In this document: piece after piece, positions 33,895 through 42,223 of the stretch | How the letters are laid out: every line of letters starts with the position of its first letter | Position numbering within the stretch: the first letter of the stretch is position 1 | NCBI GenBank assembly: GCA_016708105.1 | Contig: JADJGJ010000001.1 | Location: 1,302,001-1,366,000 of the forward strand | DNA from: Crocinitomicaceae bacterium | GTDB taxonomy: Bacteria; Bacteroidota; Bacteroidia; Flavobacteriales_D; Crocinitomicaceae | DNA length: 64,000 nt | Direction: 5' to 3' | The notes under the pieces: model-generated | What the model was told of the DNA's origin: nothing | Databases searched by the model: none | The model's input: only the letters and a program-made list of their open reading frames with translations | Translations under genes and position numbers: made by a program

Positions 33895-34242
33895 GTGAAG
33901 GCTGAGAGACAAATCATTTTCCATAAACACCACTTTCTGGAATTTTATCTAAATCAGAAAGTAAAAGTTCAGGAAAAAATCGAATACGCGTTTAAAATTA
34001 TTCGGACAGTTGATAAAGTTCCCAAGAAGTTTCTTGATCACATGACCGGAGCAGATGGAATATATGAGATCCGGGTGGAAGTTGGGAGTGACATTTTTCG
34101 AATTTTCTGCTGCTTTGATAAAGGTAACTTGGTTGTTCTATTCAATGGTTTTCAAAAGAAAACACAAAAAACACCGAAACAGGAATTGGAGTTAGCTGAA
34201 AAATTAAAAAAAGAATATTTTGAATCAAAAAATATAAAGTAA
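33895..34242 (+). CDS. RelE/HigB-family toxin of pair 2
   Basis: This 115-aa protein is a diverged paralogue of the toxin at 32726: IIFHKHHFLEFYLNQKVKVQEKIEYAFKII, GADGIYEIRVEVGSDIFRIFCCFDKGNLVVLFNGFQKKTQKTP, then a basic C-terminal helix. It starts with GTG at 33895, placed right after the -7 box. Its stop TAA shares one base with the antitoxin ATG. A ribosome-dependent mRNA interferase is the expected activity. Confidence 0.85.
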   Translation: MKAERQIIFHKHHFLEFYLNQKVKVQEKIEYAFKIIRTVDKVPKKFLDHMTGADGIYEIRVEVGSDIFRIFCCFDKGNLVVLFNGFQKKTQKTPKQELELAEKLKKEYFESKNIK

Positions 34243-34547
34243 TGGCAAAGAAAAGTATCAAATCAGCTAGAACATTTGACGAACTTCTTGATATTAAATA
34301 CGGGAAAATCGGATCAAAAAAACGCGACCAATTCGAAGAGAAGGCGCAGTATTTTGTAATTAGCGAAATGCTCAAAGAAGCAAGAAAAAAGGCGAATATG
34401 ACTCAAGACGAATTAGCCGCAAAGGTCGGGACTAAAAAGAGTTATATATCGAGACTTGAAAATGGAAAATGTGATATCCAACTCTCGACTCTTTACCGAA
34501 TCTTTGAACACGGACTAGGAAGACCCATTAACTTGCTCATTGGGTGA
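34242..34547 (+). CDS. XRE-family antitoxin of pair 2
   Basis: This 101-aa protein has the same plan as the pair 1 antitoxin: linker SARTFDELLDIKYGKIGSKKRDQFEE, then helix-turn-helix LKEARKKANMTQDELAAKVGTKKSYISRLENGKCDIQLSTLYRIFE. The recognition helix differs from pair 1 (GTKKSYISRLE versus DKKRTYISRVE), consistent with the different operator palindromes. Confidence 0.87.
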   Translation: MAKKSIKSARTFDELLDIKYGKIGSKKRDQFEEKAQYFVISEMLKEARKKANMTQDELAAKVGTKKSYISRLENGKCDIQLSTLYRIFEHGLGRPINLLIG

Positions 34548-34692
34548 AAGCACAACCGGTAACATCAAATAGACGCAATCAGAAAACGCCCTTTATCTTA
34601 GCTTGCCTGCCTTTAATTGAGATTCATTGAGCAGTGGGATTTCAAAACCGCCCCTTCCTTCTTTTCTTCACCCCCTCTCCAAATCACTCCAT

Positions 34693-35097
34693 TCACCCCA
34701 CCAAAATACTCGCAATATCCGGTTTGCTGTAAAGTTCTGATTTCATCACTTTCCCGTCTTCACGGTAAATTGGTTTTCCGTCTTTATCTAATTTGCTCAT
34801 GTTGCTTCGCTGAATTTCTTCAAACACTTCGGCAATTTTATACTGCAAGCCATGACTTAAAATAGTGCCACACAAAATGTACAGTTGATCTCCCAGCGCA
34901 TCAGCAATTTCAACCAAATCACCTTTCTGGGCAGCTTCAAGGTATTCTTCATTTTCTTCACGCATGAGTTTATATCTCAGCATGACATCTGCCGCAGTGA
35001 GTTCAGCGGTTGGCGCGTACTGATTCTTAATTCCAAATGCCTTGTGAAAGGTTTCTACATGGGCTATTACTTGGGCAAGCGTTATCTCTTTGCTCAT
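34693..35097 (-). CDS. MazG-like nucleoside triphosphate pyrophosphohydrolase
   Basis: This 134-aa all-alpha NTP pyrophosphohydrolase (ATG 35097) has the metal-binding pattern EENEEYLEAAQKGD followed by EIADALGDQLYI (ExxE...ExxD). The C-terminal part FEEIQRSNMSKLDKDGKPIYREDGKV matches the HAD/Cof-like or phosphoribosyl-ATP-like subgroup with a nucleotide-contact SNMSKL. It may clean up non-standard nucleotides. An in-frame ATG at 35133 would overlap the divergent promoter region. It is encoded back to back with the phosphatase gene, with only 51 bases between start codons. Confidence 0.8.
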   Translation of the reverse strand: MSKEITLAQVIAHVETFHKAFGIKNQYAPTAELTAADVMLRYKLMREENEEYLEAAQKGDLVEIADALGDQLYILCGTILSHGLQYKIAEVFEEIQRSNMSKLDKDGKPIYREDGKVMKSELYSKPDIASILVG

Positions 35098-35148
35098 TTT
35101 TACTATTTTTGATAAAGATATAGGATGATTCAAATAAATAATAAATCA

Positions 35149-38100
35149 ATGCAAAGGGTTTTACTAACAAGCTTATTGCTGTGTGGATATCTTGCTTTTG
35201 GCCAGGATTATTATCCACCCATTGTGAATTATTCAAGTCAACAATACGGTAAAGAAAGAAATCCTGAAACGTATTGTGCCGTGCAAGATTTGCGCGGGGT
35301 CATGTATTTTGGAACCGGTAACGGCGTGCTTGAATTTGATGGTCAGCAATGGGATTTTGTGATTGTTCAATCAGGCTCTGTTGTAAGGTCACTTGGTTTA
35401 GATAGCAATGGCGTTGTATATGTTGGTGCAACGGGTGATTTTGGATACCTCAAACCAAATCAAATGGGTGAATTGGTTTATGAGTCTATCGCTAAAAAAC
35501 TTCCTGAAGAAGATCAATTTTTTTCTGATATCTGGAAAATTCACGCGAACCAAAACACGGTCTACTTTCAAAGTCAGGAAACTATTTTTGAATATGATAT
35601 CGCATCGGGCACTATAAAATCTCATTACCCTATTGCAAGTTTTCACCTTAGTTATATGCTCAACGGTGAACTCTTTGTGCGCGCCCGTGAAGTGGGTATT
35701 CAAAAAATGGTGAATGGTGAATTGCAAACTTTACCGGGTACTGAAATGTTCAGTGGTTTCGGGCTGTTTGGAGTATATCAAACCCAAGATGATTCGCTCT
35801 TATTCATCTCTCAGGAAATTGGTTTGTGGAAATGGAAAAACGGAGCCGCTAGATTATTGAATGAATTAAATTCTTTTTCTCTCAACTCATTTGGCACCCT
35901 GGGTTCTTATAAATTAAGTGAAGGTAGTATTGCTTTGAGCAGTGTAACAAATGGCATTCTCATCATTGATGAATGGGGTAGAGTGAAGAAAAAAATTGAC
36001 CGCTCAAAAGGTTTGCGCAGCAATGATGTAAAGGGAATTTTTGAAGATCGTGATCAGAATCTCTGGCTGCCATTAGGGAACGGAATTGCGAAAGTAAATT
36101 ATCATTCTCCTCTTTCTTACTTCAATGAAAAGTCAGGCATAGAAGGCAATGTTGAAGCCATTATCCGGTTTAAAAATGTATTGTATGTTGCTACTTCTTT
36201 CGGGCTTTTTTCGCAAGATATGACTGAGCCGCGTGAAACTGAATTTGTGAACACGCATGTGGTGCATGATCAGGTTTGGGATTTTTGTGTGGTAGGGAAT
36301 GAAATGTACATTGCAAGTTCTCAGGGAATTTTTGTGACTGATGGCAACGGCAATTACAGACGATTGACAGAGACCAACGCTAACGTCATTTTCTATCATG
36401 ATGCAAGCAAACATTTTGTTTCAGCAGGTTCGGGTGGTATTTCAATTTATAATCAGCAATTCAGTCCGGTTTGGTTTACTACTGATATTGCCGCACAACG
36501 TTTTTTAAGTGCAGAGGCTGATCCTAACGACAGCACGGCTGTTTGGATTGGTAGTGTTGGTCAAGGTCTTTTCAGAATTACGTTTAAAGATGAAATTAAA
36601 TTAGATCAGTATGGTTTTGCTGATGGGTTAATTGATGATCAGGTGAGTGAGCCCATTTTATTTCAAAAGGGAATTGTATTTGGTTCAAGTCAAGGGCTTC
36701 TCCGATTTATTCATGAAGATGATATGGTGAAAGATTTGCCTGACAGTTTGAAAAATGATCCATTATATTACCGTGGAATGTTTGAAGGATATTCACTCTA
36801 TGATTCCATTTTTGCGGCTAAAATTATGTTGGTGCAAGAAGATAAAGACCGTACCTGGTATTGCGCTGATGACAAAATTGGATTTTATGATTTGAATGAA
36901 AAATCGTTCATCAATAAACCTTTTTGGGGTATCAACTACGGACGCATTAACGAATTTTATCTTGAAAGCAATGGGGTGTTTTGGATTGGTTGTGCTGATG
37001 GGTTAATACGGTATGAAAAAAATGATCAAAAAAGATATAAATCTAATTTCTTTGCGCTGATACGTGAATTTTCAATTGACCGTGACAGTGTGATTTTTAG
37101 TGGCGCATTTGCTGATGACAAGGGCAACGTGATGAAATCACAAAATGAAAATGGAAAAATTGAATTTGCATATCTATACAATGATGTATACTTCCGTTTT
37201 TCTGCACCCTATTTTGAAGATGAGCATACTCCTGAATTCTCTTTTATACTTGAAGGGCATGATGATGAATGGTCAGAGTGGAGTACAAAAAGTGAAGCCA
37301 ATTTTACCAACTTGCATGAAGGGGATTATACCTTTAAAGTAAAGGCAAGAAATATTTATGGTCATTTTTCAGAAGAGGCTTCTTTCAAATTTACGGTGCT
37401 ACCACCGTGGTATCGCACGGCTTGGGCATATTTTCTTTATGTGTTAGCTTTTATTATTATACTTTTTGTTGGGGTAAAAATAAGTTCAGTCAGATTGAAA
37501 AAACAAAATCAATGGCTTGAAGGAGTAGTTGCTGAACGCACACGTGAGATTCAAGACAAGAATGAAGTACTTGAACATCAGAAAAAAGAAATTCAGGATA
37601 GTATTAATTACGCCAAAAGAATTCAAGTGGCCATTTTGCCTCTGGAAGCTGAAATGAAAAAATGGATGCCTGAATCATTCATCTTGTTCCGCCCGAAAGA
37701 TGTGGTATCCGGAGATTTTTACTGGTTTCAGGAAAAAGATAATAAACTGATTGTAGTTTGCGCTGACTGTACAGGACACGGTGTTCCGGGTGCGTTCATG
37801 AGTATGATTGGCTCTGATAGACTAAATAATATTGTCAATGAAATGCGTATTCTCAATCCCGGTCAAATATTGTCTGAGCTAAGCAGGGCCATTAAAAAAT
37901 CACTGAAGCAAGATGGTGAAAAAGGCGCCACCCGTGATGGTATGGATGCCGCAATATGTACCATTGACTTGAAAACAAATACACTTTTATATGCAGGGGC
38001 TAATCGTCCGCTTTGGCTGGTTGAAAATAATGAGGTATCTGAGATTAAGGCAAACAAAGTGGCTGTTGCAGGTTTCACACCGGATGATCAGGTTTTTGAT

Positions 38101-38361
38101 GAACATACAATTCAACTCAAACCGGGACTTAAATTCTATATGACCAGTGACGGTTATGCTGATCAGTTTGGTGGTGACAAAGGCAAAAAATACATGGTGA
38201 AAAATATGAAAGAATTTATTCTCAACCATTGTTTTGAAGCATATCAAGAACAGAGAAATCATCTTGAAAATGAATTGTTACGATGGATGGGTGATCATGA
38301 ACAAGTTGATGACGTATGTGTGATTGGCTTTGATTGCTCTTCAATTATCAACAAAGCATAA
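35149..38361 (+). CDS. Two-component-regulator propeller / Y_Y_Y protein with SpoIIE-type PP2C phosphatase
   Basis: This 1,070-aa sensor (ATG 35149) has a signal peptide (MQRVLLTSLLLCGYLAFGQD). A periplasmic Reg_prop beta-propeller covers about residues 30-640 (GVLEFDGQQWDFV, GNGVLEF, FEDRDQNLWLPLGNGIAKV), followed by a Y_Y_Y domain (FSFILEGHDDEWSEWS, FKVKARNIYG), one membrane span (AYFLYVLAFIIILFVGVKI), a coiled coil and a cytoplasmic SpoIIE phosphatase with metal ligands in VSGDFYW, ADCTGHGVPGAFM, TSDGYADQFGG and QVDDVCVIGFD. It should convert an outside signal into Ser/Thr dephosphorylation. The SiaB-like gene at 41633 is a possible partner. Confidence 0.87.
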   Translation: MQRVLLTSLLLCGYLAFGQDYYPPIVNYSSQQYGKERNPETYCAVQDLRGVMYFGTGNGVLEFDGQQWDFVIVQSGSVVRSLGLDSNGVVYVGATGDFGYLKPNQMGELVYESIAKKLPEEDQFFSDIWKIHANQNTVYFQSQETIFEYDIASGTIKSHYPIASFHLSYMLNGELFVRAREVGIQKMVNGELQTLPGTEMFSGFGLFGVYQTQDDSLLFISQEIGLWKWKNGAARLLNELNSFSLNSFGTLGSYKLSEGSIALSSVTNGILIIDEWGRVKKKIDRSKGLRSNDVKGIFEDRDQNLWLPLGNGIAKVNYHSPLSYFNEKSGIEGNVEAIIRFKNVLYVATSFGLFSQDMTEPRETEFVNTHVVHDQVWDFCVVGNEMYIASSQGIFVTDGNGNYRRLTETNANVIFYHDASKHFVSAGSGGISIYNQQFSPVWFTTDIAAQRFLSAEADPNDSTAVWIGSVGQGLFRITFKDEIKLDQYGFADGLIDDQVSEPILFQKGIVFGSSQGLLRFIHEDDMVKDLPDSLKNDPLYYRGMFEGYSLYDSIFAAKIMLVQEDKDRTWYCADDKIGFYDLNEKSFINKPFWGINYGRINEFYLESNGVFWIGCADGLIRYEKNDQKRYKSNFFALIREFSIDRDSVIFSGAFADDKGNVMKSQNENGKIEFAYLYNDVYFRFSAPYFEDEHTPEFSFILEGHDDEWSEWSTKSEANFTNLHEGDYTFKVKARNIYGHFSEEASFKFTVLPPWYRTAWAYFLYVLAFIIILFVGVKISSVRLKKQNQWLEGVVAERTREIQDKNEVLEHQKKEIQDSINYAKRIQVAILPLEAEMKKWMPESFILFRPKDVVSGDFYWFQEKDNKLIVVCADCTGHGVPGAFMSMIGSDRLNNIVNEMRILNPGQILSELSRAIKKSLKQDGEKGATRDGMDAAICTIDLKTNTLLYAGANRPLWLVENNEVSEIKANKVAVAGFTPDDQVFDEHTIQLKPGLKFYMTSDGYADQFGGDKGKKYMVKNMKEFILNHCFEAYQEQRNHLENELLRWMGDHEQVDDVCVIGFDCSSIINKA

Positions 38362-38510
38362 GTAATTATTCTTGTTCAACGATTTGAAATCCAATAAATT
38401 GAAAGCGAATAAATCGTCTGTTTTAATTAAAAATTGAAATAGATGCGCTTTTTCTGATTATTTCTTTGTAATATTGCACCCCCATTTGAGGGTAATAAAC
38501 CATAAGAATC

Positions 38511-38879
38511 ATGAACAATATTGTAAAAGAGGTACAAAAAGAATTGCTGGGAGCAAGCAAAGTACCTGCGTTTAAATCTGGTGCAACTGTTACAGTTCAT
38601 TATAAAATTAAAGAAGGAAATAAAGAGCGTATTCAGCAATTCCAAGGAGTTGTTATTCAACGTCGCGGTAGTGGAGAAACAGAAACTTTCACTGTTCGCA
38701 AAATGTCTGGTAACGTTGGTGTTGAGCGTATTATCCCGGTAACTTCTCCATTCATTGATAAAGTTGAAGTAAACAAAGAAGGAGATGTTCGCAGAGCACG
38801 TATTTTCTATTTCAGAGAGCGTACAGGGAAATCTGCCCGTATTCGTGAAAAAAGAAATTACTCAAAAGAAGAAAAATAA
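38511..38879 (+). CDS. rplS: 50S ribosomal protein L19
   Basis: This 122-aa protein has the L19 signature: FKSGATVTVHYKIKEGNKERIQQFQGVVIQRRG, VERIIPVTSPFIDKVEV and the C-terminal RRARIFYFRERTGKSARI. It sits at the 30S-50S interface. It is monocistronic here, with a possible -7 box TAATATTG (38469-38476) and a strong terminator. Confidence 0.97.
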   Translation: MNNIVKEVQKELLGASKVPAFKSGATVTVHYKIKEGNKERIQQFQGVVIQRRGSGETETFTVRKMSGNVGVERIIPVTSPFIDKVEVNKEGDVRRARIFYFRERTGKSARIREKRNYSKEEK

Positions 38880-38899
38880 TTTTCAAATTATATTTTGTG

Positions 38900-38931
38900 A
38901 AAAGCTCGTCCTTGGTGACGAGCTTTTTTTT
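38900..38931 (+). terminator. Rho-independent terminator after rplS
   Basis: AAAAGCTCGTC (38900-38910) pairs with GACGAGCTTTT (38917-38927) around the loop CTTGGT, followed by more T. Confidence 0.93.
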
Positions 38932-38941
38932 TACCCTCAGC

Positions 38942-39364
38942 TCAGTCGGTTATAATTCGGTTGAAGTAGAAGATACGATCTTCACTCACCAATACTAGCA
39001 GGTTTTCGTTTTTAAGATAGTACGTGGTACATTCATCATACGTGAGATAGGATGAAAAATCGCGGTCACAACATATTTTTGTGCAAGAAGAAAAATAAAG
39101 AAACTCAATTTGATTTTTTGCCGGTAGCACATATTCAGAATTGCATTTGTTCAATTCAAGATTGTATTTCACAACTGAATCTTCAGAAAAGCTCAAGGTG
39201 TATTTAAAATCATCGTGTGGTTTTTCAATAGCAACTTCATTGCCGCTCAAATTATCCATGATTTTAAAAAGTTCCCATTTACCGGGTAGAAGAGAGTCTT
39301 GATATTGGGCATCTGCCACATTGCAACAAAGCATCATAGCGAATAGGAGGATTGCAGTTTTCAT
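38942..39364 (-). CDS. Secreted hypothetical protein, possibly lipocalin-like
   Basis: This 140-aa protein has a signal peptide (MKTAILLFAMMLCCNVADAQ) and a short beta-rich body opening with LPGKWELFKIMDNLSGNEV, then DDFKYTLSFSEDSVVKYNLELN. The cysteine group SSCTKICCDRD in the middle suggests disulfides. The 'GKWEL...' start recalls small lipocalin-like domains, but I cannot name a family. It lies alone, opposite rplS. Confidence 0.6.
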   Translation of the reverse strand: MKTAILLFAMMLCCNVADAQYQDSLLPGKWELFKIMDNLSGNEVAIEKPHDDFKYTLSFSEDSVVKYNLELNKCNSEYVLPAKNQIEFLYFSSCTKICCDRDFSSYLTYDECTTYYLKNENLLVLVSEDRIFYFNRIITD

Positions 39365-39455
39365 AAAAAGTAGTTTGAATGGATACTAAATCAGAATGTA
39401 TTGAAATATACTGCAAATCAAGTTGAATTGCAAGCCAGCCGGTGTGTTTTTGAAA

Positions 39456-40949
39456 TCACAAACGTTGCAAATGTGTTTTAACACCGTTTACAAGGCTGTA
39501 ACAGGCTAGTTTATCTTTGAATACAGATGATTTAAAAATGGATTTGTTTAACAACATTCTCACACATTCTTGCACACCTTCAGCAATGGAAGGGTGAGGG
39601 TGAATGAGTTCTGATAATTCAGCAATTCCACGTTTGGTTTGAATTAACAAGGCTACCGCTTGAATGGCAGTTGAAGCATGTTCACCCACTGCGCGCATGC
39701 CCAAAATTTTCATTTCATCATCATTGGTGACAATGATTTTAAAAAATCCCTCTGTCTTTCTCATGGCAATTGCTCTAGACATTACTGAATAATCAAGCTT
39801 TACAATTTTAACCGGAATATTATCTCTCAACACTTGTTTTTCATTCATTCCAACTGCCGCAACCTCCGGTTCAAGAAACATGATAGTGCAGATATTGTCA
39901 TAAGAAAGTCGTTTTTCTTTGTTGTCAAATATTTTTTCAATGGCGTGACGGGCTTCCAATTCACCCATATTAACCAACATAATGCGACCTGAGCAATCTC
40001 CCACTGCATAAACATTAGGAATATTGGTTTGGGTATCATCGTCTCCAATATGTTTGCCCTGCTTACCCATTTTTATGCCCAATTCCTCCATACCAATGTT
40101 TTCAATATTGGGTACCCGCCCAACTGCTAACAAAGCCTTTTCAACTCTGATCACTTCACGCTTTCCATTGGATTCAATTTCATATTCTACTTCGCCATCA
40201 ACAATATTCATTCTCACTAATTGTGCGCTGTGATGAATTGTTACACCATGTTTTTCAAGATTATTAGAAACAATTTTTGTGATATCATCATCTTCAAAAG
40301 GTAGAATAGTTTCAGCGCGGTCAATGAGATATACTTTTGTTTTTCCAAAATTTGAAAAGATAGTAGCATACTCACAACCAATAACACCGGCACCCACAAC
40401 AACCAAACTTTTTGGGTAATCACGCATGTTTTCAATTGCGTCACTAGTCATAATGATGTGTTCATCTACGGGAATGTTAGCGAGTTTATTTGGGCGGCTG
40501 CCGGTTGCCAGAATAATGTAATCCGTGTCAACAAGAATGTCTTCTTCATTCTCCCGAGAAATCAATACTTGATTTGGGCTGATCATTTTGCCGTGTCCAC
40601 GGTGATAGCTGAACAAATCTTGTCTTTCAGTAGTGAGTAATTTGAGATGACATGAGTATTGAAATTTTCTTTCAAATACTGCTTCATCTAAAGTTTTTTT
40701 AACTTCTTCCCAAGATATTTCAAAACGACTTCTGCCAACTGAAACAATAGTTTCATTGACGTTTTTTACCCTTTGTGATAATTCCCACAAAGTTTTTGAA
40801 CTAAGCGCACCGTGATAAACACCTGCACCACCAATTTTACCGCGCTCAATGAGGCAAACACGTTTTCCAAAATCAATAGCTCTCATGGCTGCGGCATATC
40901 CCGCCGGACCACCGCCGATTACAACAACATCATAATGCTCGTTACTCAT
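39456..40949 (-). CDS. Flavin pyridine-nucleotide oxidoreductase, SthA/Lpd-like, without the redox disulfide
   Basis: This 497-aa protein has the full flavin disulfide-reductase architecture: FAD motif VVVIGGGPAGYAAAMRA at residues 8-24, NAD(P)-binding VVVGAGVIGCEYATIFSNFG near 180, FAD block IPNVYAVGDCSGRIML near 310 and a C-terminal dimer domain. The place of the CxxxxC disulfide reads GGAGVYHGALSSKTL (about residues 40-54) with no cysteine, so the protein cannot do lipoamide-type chemistry. It may instead be a transhydrogenase (SthA-like) or an unknown oxidase/reductase. The dimer-interface segment is HPHPSIAEGVQE. Confidence 0.82.
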   Translation of the reverse strand: MSNEHYDVVVIGGGPAGYAAAMRAIDFGKRVCLIERGKIGGAGVYHGALSSKTLWELSQRVKNVNETIVSVGRSRFEISWEEVKKTLDEAVFERKFQYSCHLKLLTTERQDLFSYHRGHGKMISPNQVLISRENEEDILVDTDYIILATGSRPNKLANIPVDEHIIMTSDAIENMRDYPKSLVVVGAGVIGCEYATIFSNFGKTKVYLIDRAETILPFEDDDITKIVSNNLEKHGVTIHHSAQLVRMNIVDGEVEYEIESNGKREVIRVEKALLAVGRVPNIENIGMEELGIKMGKQGKHIGDDDTQTNIPNVYAVGDCSGRIMLVNMGELEARHAIEKIFDNKEKRLSYDNICTIMFLEPEVAAVGMNEKQVLRDNIPVKIVKLDYSVMSRAIAMRKTEGFFKIIVTNDDEMKILGMRAVGEHASTAIQAVALLIQTKRGIAELSELIHPHPSIAEGVQECVRMLLNKSIFKSSVFKDKLACYSLVNGVKTHLQRL

Positions 40950-41050
40950 GTCTGTTATGTTTAACCGAGTTGAAAGTAATCATTTATCTTTAGCCTCAAT
41001 TCAATTGGCAACATGAAAAATCTCAGTTCTCAAACAATATACCTGCAAAC

Positions 41051-41509
41051 ATGGCTGACAGACTGAAACTTGAAGAAAAGGAAATGATGAAACAACTTCA
41101 AAAAATTCCTTCAAATCAGTTGGATAAGTTATTTCATGAAGCGCACACCAAAGTGTTTCGTAAATTTGATTGTCTCACGTGTGCAAATTGTTGCAAAACA
41201 ACAGGTCCTCGTTTTACTTCAACTGATATTCAGCGACTGGCCAAATTATTTAAACTGAAAACAGCGCAATTTATTGATGCGTATTTACGGTTGGATGAAG
41301 ATGGTGATTACGTGCTGCAAAAACTGCCTTGCGCTTTTCTTTTAGATGACAATAAGTGTTTTATTTATGATCAGCGACCCCTTGCCTGCAAAGAGTATCC
41401 ACACACAAACCGGGTGAATATGAAACAAATTCTCAAATTAACCGTTAAAAACACCGAGATATGTCCGGCAGTGGAAGAAATTGTGAGTCAAATTATTGTT
41501 AAGAAATGA
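41051..41509 (+). CDS. YkgJ-family cysteine cluster protein
   Basis: This 152-aa protein has the cysteine pattern of the YkgJ/Fe-S-oxidoreductase-like family: FDCLTCANCCKTTGPRF near residue 40, then LPCAFLLDDNKCFIYDQRPLACKEYPH near residues 97-123. The clustered Cys residues probably bind zinc or an iron-sulfur cluster. Its biochemical role is unknown. A TATCTTTA-like box lies about 60 bases upstream, and an overlapping 17-codon frame before the start is probably not real. Confidence 0.82.
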   Translation: MADRLKLEEKEMMKQLQKIPSNQLDKLFHEAHTKVFRKFDCLTCANCCKTTGPRFTSTDIQRLAKLFKLKTAQFIDAYLRLDEDGDYVLQKLPCAFLLDDNKCFIYDQRPLACKEYPHTNRVNMKQILKLTVKNTEICPAVEEIVSQIIVKK

Positions 41510-41632
41510 AGAAATATTAATTTAAATTGTTAAAATTGTGGTAACAATTGTATTTTTTTGTCGTATAAATCTCAGCATTAGTCAATTATTTTTTAACTTT
41601 CGGCGGATATAGCCACAGAACTAAAACGATAG

Positions 41633-42223
41633 ATGATTCAGAGGAACACCGTTGTTGATAAGTGTAATGCTCGTTTCCAGCAGATTTTTGGCGATTATAA
41701 CATAAACGCCAACGGGAAAATTATCGTATCGCACTTTGGTGAATTTTCACAAGACCTTGTCAACTCCCTGACGACCGGTATTGAAGATACCATGCTTGAA
41801 TCAGGTGACAAAAAAGGTGTGGTGAAGCGCATGTTCTCTATTCTGGTGGAAGGGCTTCAAAATATCCGAATTCACGGTGAACGTGATGACGACAATAATC
41901 AGATTTCTTTTTTAATTGTCTTGCAAACCGAAGAAGAATATAGGGTGATGTTTGGAAATTTGATTAAATCTCAGAATTCATATAAAATTATTGAGCGCAT
42001 TGATACGCTTAACCAAATGGATTCTGATCAAATTAAAGAACTTTACATGGAGGTTCTTTCTAATGGTATCATGTCAAATAAAGGTGGAGCCGGTTTAGGA
42101 TTTATCACCATGGCAATGAAAGCTAAAAGTAAAATCAATTATGAAGCTCAAGAAGTTTCTGATTTACTTACTTTTTTCTCTGTAAGTATAGTTCTTGAGC
42201 GATCTAAAAAAGGGGAGGATTAA
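41633..42223 (+). CDS. SiaB-family protein kinase-like protein (DUF6272)
   Basis: This 196-aa protein resembles the SiaB/DUF6272 family of GHKL-like small kinases: KIIVSHFGEFSQDLVNSLTTGIE, KRMFSILVEGLQNIRIHG (N-box-like Glu-x3-Asn), and SNGIMSNKGGAGLGFITMAMKAK (G-box-like). In Pseudomonas, SiaB phosphorylates SiaC and the PP2C phosphatase SiaA reverses it to control biofilm signalling. No siaC-like gene is adjacent, but a SpoIIE-type PP2C protein is encoded 3.3 kb upstream. A TAACTTTC box near 41595 may be its promoter. The stop overlaps the convergent bshA by four bases. Confidence 0.75.
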   Translation: MIQRNTVVDKCNARFQQIFGDYNINANGKIIVSHFGEFSQDLVNSLTTGIEDTMLESGDKKGVVKRMFSILVEGLQNIRIHGERDDDNNQISFLIVLQTEEEYRVMFGNLIKSQNSYKIIERIDTLNQMDSDQIKELYMEVLSNGIMSNKGGAGLGFITMAMKAKSKINYEAQEVSDLLTFFSVSIVLERSKKGED

